DNA of 64,000 nucleotides from contig CBDCPM010000004.1 in assembly GCA_965220265.1 (NCBI GenBank), positions 1,116,001 through 1,180,000 on the forward strand, written 5' to 3'. This stretch comes from Bin87 sp965220265 (GTDB lineage Bacteria > Chloroflexota > Dehalococcoidia > Lucifugimonadales > UBA3495). The notes beneath the pieces were generated by a model. It saw only the letters and a list, made by a program, of their open reading frames with translations, did not search any database and was not told the DNA's origin. Position numbers and translations under genes: made by a program. Below, piece by piece: positions 58,483 through 64,000 of the stretch (the first letter of the stretch is position 1; each line of letters starts with the position of its first letter).

Positions 58483-58754
58483 GGTACAATCCTGGCCGAT
58501 TGGGATGATTTTGCGCCAGTGTAGCACAGGCGGCCGCTGCCGATTGCATCGCCTTTGGGGCGGTGCGGTTCCGTGAGGCGTTGTACCGTTTGGGTTGCGG
58601 CGGGTTGCGCTGGCTCGACGCGATGCGCAACACTTCGGGCGGGTTCGCTTGGGGATTGGCGACCATCCGCATACGGTTAGGCTAGGGAGTTGACACGATA
58701 TATGCCTCCCATGGGACATTGCGATTAAGCATTCCAGCCAACAGCGTGTCTAAA

Positions 58755-60466
58755 CCCCAATCCACCGAAAGGATGAATGTGGCTGCGTGCTGAGGGGATG
58801 AGAAAGTGCTCCCGGCTTCGGGGATAATGGTTTTTGAAACAAGAAACCGACCCGAAACGAGGAGCACCTGTTAGATGCTACCACTGGGCAGCCCCGACCG
58901 CATCCACGTCGCCTTCGATGATCACCGTCTGGTGGCCAATGCCGGACTGCTCCTGCCGGTCACCCTGGCCCACCATCTGGGTCTGGGTGAGCTGGTGGAC
59001 CGCCACGTTGACCTGGGAGATGCGCCGGGTCGAGCCAACCCGGGGGACAAGCTGCTGACGCTGGTGGCGTCGGCGCTGGCCGGCGGCGACTGCATTGACG
59101 ACGCCGACGTGTTGCGCACCGGCGGGACGGCCAGCGCCATCGGCTGCGTGGTCAAAGCGCCGTCCACCCTGGGGACCTTTCTACGCAGTTTCCGGTGGGG
59201 TCATGTTCGCCAGCTGGATCGGGTGAGCCGGGAGTTCCTGGCTCGGGCCTGGGCTGCCGGTGGAGGGCCGGGCGATGCGCCGTTGACCATCGACCTGGAC
59301 TCCACCATCTGCGAGACCTACGGACTGGGCAAGGAGGGCGCCCGTCGCCATGGCTACACCGGCCAGCGGGGCTATCACCCGCTGCTGGCCGTGGCCGCGG
59401 ACACCGGCGACGTGCTGATGGCGCGGCTGCGCCAGGGTCGGGCCAACACCGCGCGGGGCGCGGACCACTTCCTGCGGGAGACGGTGGGCCGGGTGCGCTA
59501 CGCCGGAGCCACCGGACAACTCACCGTCCGCGCCGACCGCGGCTTCTACACCCACGCCATGGTCGCCGTCTGCCGCAAGATGGACGTCCGCTACTCCATC
59601 ACCATCCGCCAGCACCAAAGCCTGCGCAATCTCATCGAGGCCATACCCGAGACGGACTGGACGCCCATCCCTTACTGGATGGACGGCGGCGCCGACGTGG
59701 CCGAGACTGAATACACACCCTTCCAGCATGAGCCCGACGCCGCGCCAACGCGGCTCATCGTCCGCAGAGTGCAGCCCGCGCCTGGTTCCCAACTGGCGCT
59801 GCTTACCGACTACAGCTATCACGCCTGCATCACCGACCGGGAGGGCGACACTCTGGAACTGGAGGCCGACCACCGCCGCCATGCCGAGATCGAGAACGCC
59901 ATCCGCGACCTGAAGTACGGCGTGGGCCTCAATCATCTTCCCTCGGGACGCTTCCCCGCCAACGCCGCCTGGCTGGCGGTGCAGGTCATGGCCCACAATC
60001 TGGCTCGCTGGACGGCGCGCATCGGCCTGGGCGAGCTGGTGGTTACCACCAAGACCCTGCGGCGACGCTTCTTCTCCCTGGCCGGACGCATCACCCGCAA
60101 GGCCCGTCGCCTCACCCTGCACCTTCCCAAGGGCTGGCCCTGGGAGAACCAGTTCAGTCGCGCCCTGGAGCGATTGCGCGCCCTGCCGCTCCCTTCCTGA
60201 CGCCGCCTTCGGCGTCCGACCTCTCCTCCAGACCGTCCAACCGCCTGGCCGTCCCGCGTCAGGCTGGGCACCGCGTGTCTCCAGCTGCCATCTGCCCGAC
60301 GATCTCGCCCTCCGCCACCGCTTGCGAGCCGTCAGCATCCCCCTGGCATAGCTGTCTCTACCCTCACCCGCTCGAATCCGGCGGCGTCAGGGCACTGCTG
60401 TCCCATCACCCACGCTTCTCTTCCCTTGCGTAGCCAGCCCCCACGCATCCCTTCGGTGGATTCGGG
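58755..60466. mobile_element. IS1380-family element, copy 1
   Basis: 1712 bp. Left end CCCCAATCCACCGAAAGGAT, right end (inverted) CCCGAATCCACCGAAGGGAT. Flanked by a 5-bp duplication CTAAA (58750-58754 and 60467-60471). Inserted near the 3' end of a HEPN gene. Confidence 0.85.
58875..60200 (+). CDS. IS1380-family transposase, copy 1
   Basis: 441 aa, intact, from ATG 58875 with GAGGAGCACC upstream. IHVAFDDHRLVANAGLLLP, DKLLTLVASALAGGDCIDDADVLR, LTIDLDSTICETYG (catalytic Asp), VRADRGFYTHAMVAVC and EIENAIRDLKYGVGLNHLPSGRFPANAAWL (Glu) are the DDE blocks. The element looks fully functional. Confidence 0.93.
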   Translation: MLPLGSPDRIHVAFDDHRLVANAGLLLPVTLAHHLGLGELVDRHVDLGDAPGRANPGDKLLTLVASALAGGDCIDDADVLRTGGTASAIGCVVKAPSTLGTFLRSFRWGHVRQLDRVSREFLARAWAAGGGPGDAPLTIDLDSTICETYGLGKEGARRHGYTGQRGYHPLLAVAADTGDVLMARLRQGRANTARGADHFLRETVGRVRYAGATGQLTVRADRGFYTHAMVAVCRKMDVRYSITIRQHQSLRNLIEAIPETDWTPIPYWMDGGADVAETEYTPFQHEPDAAPTRLIVRRVQPAPGSQLALLTDYSYHACITDREGDTLELEADHRRHAEIENAIRDLKYGVGLNHLPSGRFPANAAWLAVQVMAHNLARWTARIGLGELVVTTKTLRRRFFSLAGRITRKARRLTLHLPKGWPWENQFSRALERLRALPLPS

Positions 60467-60987
60467 CTAAACCGACGATTTCGGGTGGGCGATACCGGAT
60501 GTGGTAATTGACTAGGCACGGGCAGCAGTTTTGTCTCCCATTTAATCATATGTTCGTCGAGTAGTTCGTTCAAACCCAGCAATTCGGTTGGGTAGTTGCG
60601 TAACACTCTATTGGACGGCTTTCGGTGGTGGGCTACACAATTTCGCATTCGCTCAATAGGGTCAATGAGTTCCCTGAGACCGGCAAGCAGACCTGCATCA
60701 GCGCCATCGCTGATCGGATTGCGCGATATTTCCGCACGCAATATGTCGTAATGTTCAGAATCAAGTATCATTTTCTGAATGTCAGAATTGCTGACGGTCC
60801 TACGCTGATTCAAGCCAGCGTATTGGCTAAACAACAAGTGAAAGAATTGATTTTCAAGGGATTGCCGCATATCACTGGACGCTGGACGTTTGTTGTGAAT
60901 TATTTGCACAGTTTCTTCACGGAGCAGATTGAACTGATACTCATTATCGGATGAGTATGCATTCTGGTATGCGTGCAAGTAGATAAG
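60467..60987 (-). pseudogene. Middle and 3' part of a HEPN gene cut by two IS1380 elements
   Basis: LHAYQNAYSSDNEYQFNLLREETVQIIHNKRP ... LRELIDPIERMRNCVAHHRKPSNRVLRNYPTELLGLNELL. RNCVAH is the R-N-x-x-x-H motif of HEPN nucleases. After the IS end the frame runs into IS1380 copy 1 and gives PNPPKG. The 5' part lies beyond copy 2 at 62696-63153, and a short tail at 58725-58754. Without the ISs, the frame rejoins as RRVLSLI-YLHAYQNAYS. Confidence 0.75.
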
Positions 60988-62695
60988 CCCGAATCCACCG
61001 ATGGGATGCGGACACGGGGGTTGGAGCAGGGATGGGAGGGCCGGGAATGAGACTACGGGGACTTGATCCTGATGGATGTGGACGGGTGCGGGGTGCGAGT
61101 ATCGCGCGAAGGTGATTTCTGACGGCCCGCAGCGCTGGCGGCAGGCAAGATCGGTAGCCAGCAGTCAGCAGGAGACGCCGGAAGCCGGCCTGGCGCGGGT
61201 GGAGGCGGCTATCGGGGATGCTGGTGGATGGTCAGAAGCCGTAGGGCGATCAGGAAGGGAGCGGCAGGGCTCGCAATCGAGCCAGAGCGCTGCTGAATTG
61301 GTTTCGCCAAGGCCAGCCCTGTGGCAGATGCAGGGTGAGGCGTCGCGCCTTGCGGGTGATGCGTCCGGCCAGGGAGAAGAAGCGCCACCGGAGGGTTTTG
61401 GTGGTTGCCATCGGCTCACCCAGCCCGATGCGCGTGGTCCAGCGCACCAGATTGTGGGCGATTACTTGCACCGCCAACCAGGCGGCGTTGGCGGCGAAGC
61501 GTCCTGAGGGGAGATGGTTGAGGCCCACGCCGTACTTCAGGTCGCGGATGGCGTTCTCGATCTCGGCGTGGCGGCGATGGTCAGCTTCCAGTTCCAGGGT
61601 GTCGCCCTCACGGTCGGTGATGAAGGCGTGATAGCTGTAGTTGGCGATGAGGGCCAGCTGGGAGCCGGGGGTGGGCTTCACTCGCCGGACGATGAGCCTC
61701 ACCGGTACCGCATCGGGCTCACTGGCAAAGGGAGTATAGATGGTCTCGGCCACGTCGGCGCCGCCCTCCATCCAGTAGGGGATGGGCGTCCAGTCTGCCT
61801 CGGGTATGGCGTCAATGAGATTGCGCAGTTGGGGGTGCTGGCGAACGGTGATGGAGTAACGTACCTTCTTATCGCGGCAGGCGGCCACCATGTCGTGGGT
61901 GTAGAAGCCGCTGTCCGCCCGCATGGTGAGCGATCCAGTGGCTCCGGCATGGCGCACTCGGCTCACCGTTTCGCGCAGGAAGTTGGCGGCGCCGCGGGCG
62001 GTGTTAGCCCGACCCTTTCGCAATCGACACATCAGCACCTCTCCGGTGCCTTCGGCCACGGCGAGGAGCGGGTGATAGCCCCGCTGGCCGGTGTAGCCGT
62101 GATGGCGCGCACCCTCCTTGCTCAGACCGTAGGTCTCGCAGATGGTGGAATCGAGATCAATGGTCAGCGGCTCGTCTCCTGGACCGGCGCCGAAGGCCCA
62201 AGCTTGAGCCAGCACCTCACGGCTCACCCGATCCAACTGGCGCGTGTGGCCCCCCCGGAAACTCCGCAGAAACGTACCCAGCGTGGACGGCGCCTTGACT
62301 ACGCAGCCCAGCACCCGCTCGGTCTCGCCAGCGCGCAACACGTCGGCGTCGTCAATGCAGTCGCCACCGGCCAGCGCCGACGCCACCAGGGTCAGCATCT
62401 TGTCGCCGGCATTGGCGCGACCTGGCGCATCTCCCAGGTGAACGTGGCGGTCCACCAACTCTCCCAGCCCCAGGTGATGGGCCAGGGTGATGGGCAAAAG
62501 CAGCCCCGCATTGGCCACCAGGCGCTGATCATCAAAGGCAATTTGGATGCGGTCGGGCTGCTCGCGTGGTAGCATCTTTTGGGTGCTCCTGGTCTGGGGA
62601 TGGTTTCGTCTTTCTGAAACCATTATCCCCGAAGCCGGGAGCACTTTCTTACCCCGTTAGTACGCCGACACCCTCATCCTTTCGGTGGATTGGGG
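60988..62695. mobile_element. IS1380-family element, copy 2 (inverted relative to copy 1)
   Basis: 1708 bp. Ends CCCGAATCCACCGATGGGAT and (inverted) CCCCAATCCACCGAAAGGAT. Flanked by the 5-bp duplication ATAAG (60983-60987 and 62696-62700). Inserted in the middle of the HEPN gene. The 33-bp block starting AGAAAGTGCTCCCGGCTTCG near the transposase start is shared with copy 1. Confidence 0.85.
61250..62575 (-). CDS. IS1380-family transposase, copy 2
   Basis: 441 aa, intact, from ATG 62575. Same blocks as copy 1 (IQIAFDDQRLVANAGLLLP, LTIDLDSTICETYGLSKEGA, MRADSGFYTHDMVAAC, EIENAIRDLKYGVGLNHLPSGRF) with many scattered differences (about 85 percent identical by eye), so the two are separate lineages, not a fresh duplication. 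Confidence 0.93.
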   Translation of the reverse strand: MLPREQPDRIQIAFDDQRLVANAGLLLPITLAHHLGLGELVDRHVHLGDAPGRANAGDKMLTLVASALAGGDCIDDADVLRAGETERVLGCVVKAPSTLGTFLRSFRGGHTRQLDRVSREVLAQAWAFGAGPGDEPLTIDLDSTICETYGLSKEGARHHGYTGQRGYHPLLAVAEGTGEVLMCRLRKGRANTARGAANFLRETVSRVRHAGATGSLTMRADSGFYTHDMVAACRDKKVRYSITVRQHPQLRNLIDAIPEADWTPIPYWMEGGADVAETIYTPFASEPDAVPVRLIVRRVKPTPGSQLALIANYSYHAFITDREGDTLELEADHRRHAEIENAIRDLKYGVGLNHLPSGRFAANAAWLAVQVIAHNLVRWTTRIGLGEPMATTKTLRWRFFSLAGRITRKARRLTLHLPQGWPWRNQFSSALARLRALPLPS

Positions 62696-63153
62696 ATAAG
62701 CGATAATACGCGGCGCAATTTCATTTCAACGGCAAAAATCTCCACGGCGCGCTCCGCTAGATTAGCTCGCAGTAGTGGATCTTCGAATTTCACTGCATGA
62801 CAAACAGGTGATGTACCTGGCAAATCTTTTGCAAAATCGGCAACTACTGACGACATAAAATTATTGTGACGTTCTTCAGCTTCTTCGCGTTCGCGTTCAT
62901 CTTCTTCACCGGACGGGACAAAATCGGGCAGGGTAACATTGAAGCCTATCAACGCGCGGCGGCCTGTTGCGCCAGAATCATCTGCAACCTCATCACCATC
63001 CCTCTGATAATGAAGTTGAATAAGGCCAGTTGGGTCAACCTGCTCAAGGTCATACTGGTTATCCTCCAGGACCGTGATCAGTAAATCGGTTATGGATTGC
63101 TTTATATCGGTCTCTTCAGCGCCATAGCAAGCGATGAGGAACTCGAAAGTCAT
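62696..63153 (-). pseudogene. 5' part of the HEPN gene interrupted by IS1380 copy 2
   Basis: From ATG 63153, which overlaps the hsdS stop (ATGA): FEFLIACYGAEETDIKQSITDLLITVLEDNQYDLEQVDPTGLIQLHYQRDGDE, AERAVEIFAVEMKLRRVLSLI. The frame then enters the IS and ends PNPPKG. The joined gene (this part plus 60467-60987) would be about 330-340 aa with the RNxxxH motif near residue 300. It is translationally coupled to hsdS, so it belonged to the type I RM operon. Confidence 0.75.
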
Positions 63154-64000
63154 GGCAAGTCAGCCCCCAATACCTGTATTTCAAACCACCCCTTCGCCTT
63201 CTCCCAGCCCGCTTCCGCCTCACCACGCAGCCGCCGCGCTTGCTCCCGACGCCGTCCGATTTCGCTGGCGATGATCGCTTGAGTAGCACCGTCCATTTCC
63301 GGGAAGGGAATATCCATTAAATCCCCTCCGTTCAGACGAAAACGACTCGGGGTTGTCCCTCGACTCCGAAGGTACATGATGTCGCGGAAGATGGCCGTTC
63401 TCAATAACCAGAGCACGGCTTCGGGCCGATGACGTTCGTTGCAACGAAGCACCAAGAACTCACCGGATGCCAGCGTGCGCCTTGGCCGTTTTGGGCAAAT
63501 GACAAATTTTGCATTCAGGATAGTCGGGCCCAACCTGGCAATAAGAATGTCATTCTCTTGAACTTCAAACAGCGCTCCCGCAATATTACTACCCACTTCC
63601 GTTTTAACGGACTCAACTTGCCACGGGTGATTCGGCAAGTCGTCGATCCGAATCCAGTCAAACAAATCGTGCGGTGCATCTGTTGACGGTGTGAATTTTT
63701 GGCTGACCAGATATCCAGTCATGCTAACTTTGTTCTGAAACGGTAAGTTCTTCTCAATCTGCCAACTCTGGTATCGGGCAGGGTTAATAGCGTTTGCAAT
63801 ATCTTTGGATTGCAGAGCAAAAGTATTTCTGGGCGCTTGTGCCTGAGTTATTCCGACGATTGTTAGGATGAAATCGTCAATCCCCGCCAGCAGTGCCTCC
63901 GTCTCCGCCAGTTTCGCCCTGCGCTCTGCTCTGGCCATTCCCATTACAGCAATCAAATTGTCTTGCGTCGCCAGCGATGGCAGCGGAGCCCGCAGGCTGC
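63150..64000 (-). CDS. hsdS: Type I restriction specificity subunit HsdS (5' end outside window)
   Basis: At least 283 codons to the stop at 63150; the frame stays open to the window edge. The repeated helix RRAKLAETEALLAGIDDFIL is the central conserved region. The C-terminal target-recognition domain has VSMTGYLVSQKFTP, NDILIARLGPTILNAKFVI, VLWLLRTAIFRDIMYLRSRGTTPSRFRLNGGDLMDIPFPEMD, and the last helix IIASEIGRRREQARRLRGEAEAGWEKAK. HsdS sets the DNA site of a type I RM complex. hsdM and hsdR must lie beyond the window. Confidence 0.88.
   Translation of the reverse strand, partial: SLRAPLPSLATQDNLIAVMGMARAERRAKLAETEALLAGIDDFILTIVGITQAQAPRNTFALQSKDIANAINPARYQSWQIEKNLPFQNKVSMTGYLVSQKFTPSTDAPHDLFDWIRIDDLPNHPWQVESVKTEVGSNIAGALFEVQENDILIARLGPTILNAKFVICPKRPRRTLASGEFLVLRCNERHRPEAVLWLLRTAIFRDIMYLRSRGTTPSRFRLNGGDLMDIPFPEMDGATQAIIASEIGRRREQARRLRGEAEAGWEKAKGWFEIQVLGADLP

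Noticed and set aside
58755..62695. Composite transposon made of two inverted IS1380 copies
   Set aside because: Each IS has its own 5-bp duplication and the DNA between them is the interrupted host gene, so they inserted separately.

Overview
This window looks like a chromosomal piece of a GC-rich Chloroflexota bacterium, probably of the Dehalococcoidia/SAR202 type. That placement is an inference. It rests on the gene repertoire (LLM-class flavin oxidoreductase, epoxide hydrolase, class C serine hydrolase, acyl-CoA and aldehyde dehydrogenases, Uma2 proteins, many toxin-antitoxin modules) and on the dispersed GAGATTGCCACGCTTCGCTC repeat. No rRNA or tRNA gene was found to anchor the taxonomy.

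Layout. 0-10.4 kb is accessory DNA: a retropepsin-like protease (cut by the window edge), a Uma2 protein, two PaREP1/HEPN-like paralogues, and a decayed phage structural cluster (prohead protease, capsid remnant, connector, tail proteins). A minus-strand block of four genes (two vWA-type membrane proteins, a two-domain helical protein, a membrane-anchored coiled coil) splits the phage cluster. 10.5-20 kb is mostly housekeeping and catabolic: Fic, gpsA, DUF3800, LLM oxidoreductase, epoxide hydrolase, hemW, DUF1232. 20-32 kb mixes an MFS transporter, an AAA/MoxR-like ATPase, yqeK, HIT, Nudix and acyl-CoA dehydrogenase with toxin-antitoxin pairs, broken genes, MITEs, a GIY-YIG gene and an HNH gene. 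32-43.7 kb holds GlcG, an AAA ATPase-DUF4276 pair, a polysaccharide deacetylase, obgE-nadD, pyrE, a class C serine hydrolase, DUF433/DUF5615, ygfZ and an IscA/ErpA protein. 44-46.3 kb is a nested IS (ISAs1 type inside IS5 type). 46.8-58.5 kb holds an S1C protease, an aldehyde dehydrogenase, an IS66-type element, ogt and a transglutaminase-DUF58-MoxR operon with a HicBA pair inside it. 58.7-64 kb is a type I restriction hsdS followed by a coupled HEPN gene that two IS1380 elements have cut into pieces.

Most striking observations. (1) A minus-strand gene at 25082-25411 reads through an in-frame TGA (codon 32) exactly where IscA/HesB proteins carry the first Cys of G-C-S-G, and a stem-loop with a GGTC apical loop follows 11 nt after the TGA. 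This is a candidate selenoprotein missed by standard ORF calling. (2) Three identical 114-bp MITEs share ends and the 8-bp target duplication habit with the IS66-type element at 50907-52366. One of them interrupts a lipoprotein gene that can be restored on paper. (3) Two IS1380 insertions, each with its own 5-bp duplication, split one HEPN gene of a type I RM locus; removing them rejoins the reading frame. (4) The four-gene vWA/HEPN-like/coiled-coil block inside the phage remnant and the AAA-DUF4276 pair are candidate defence or stress modules.
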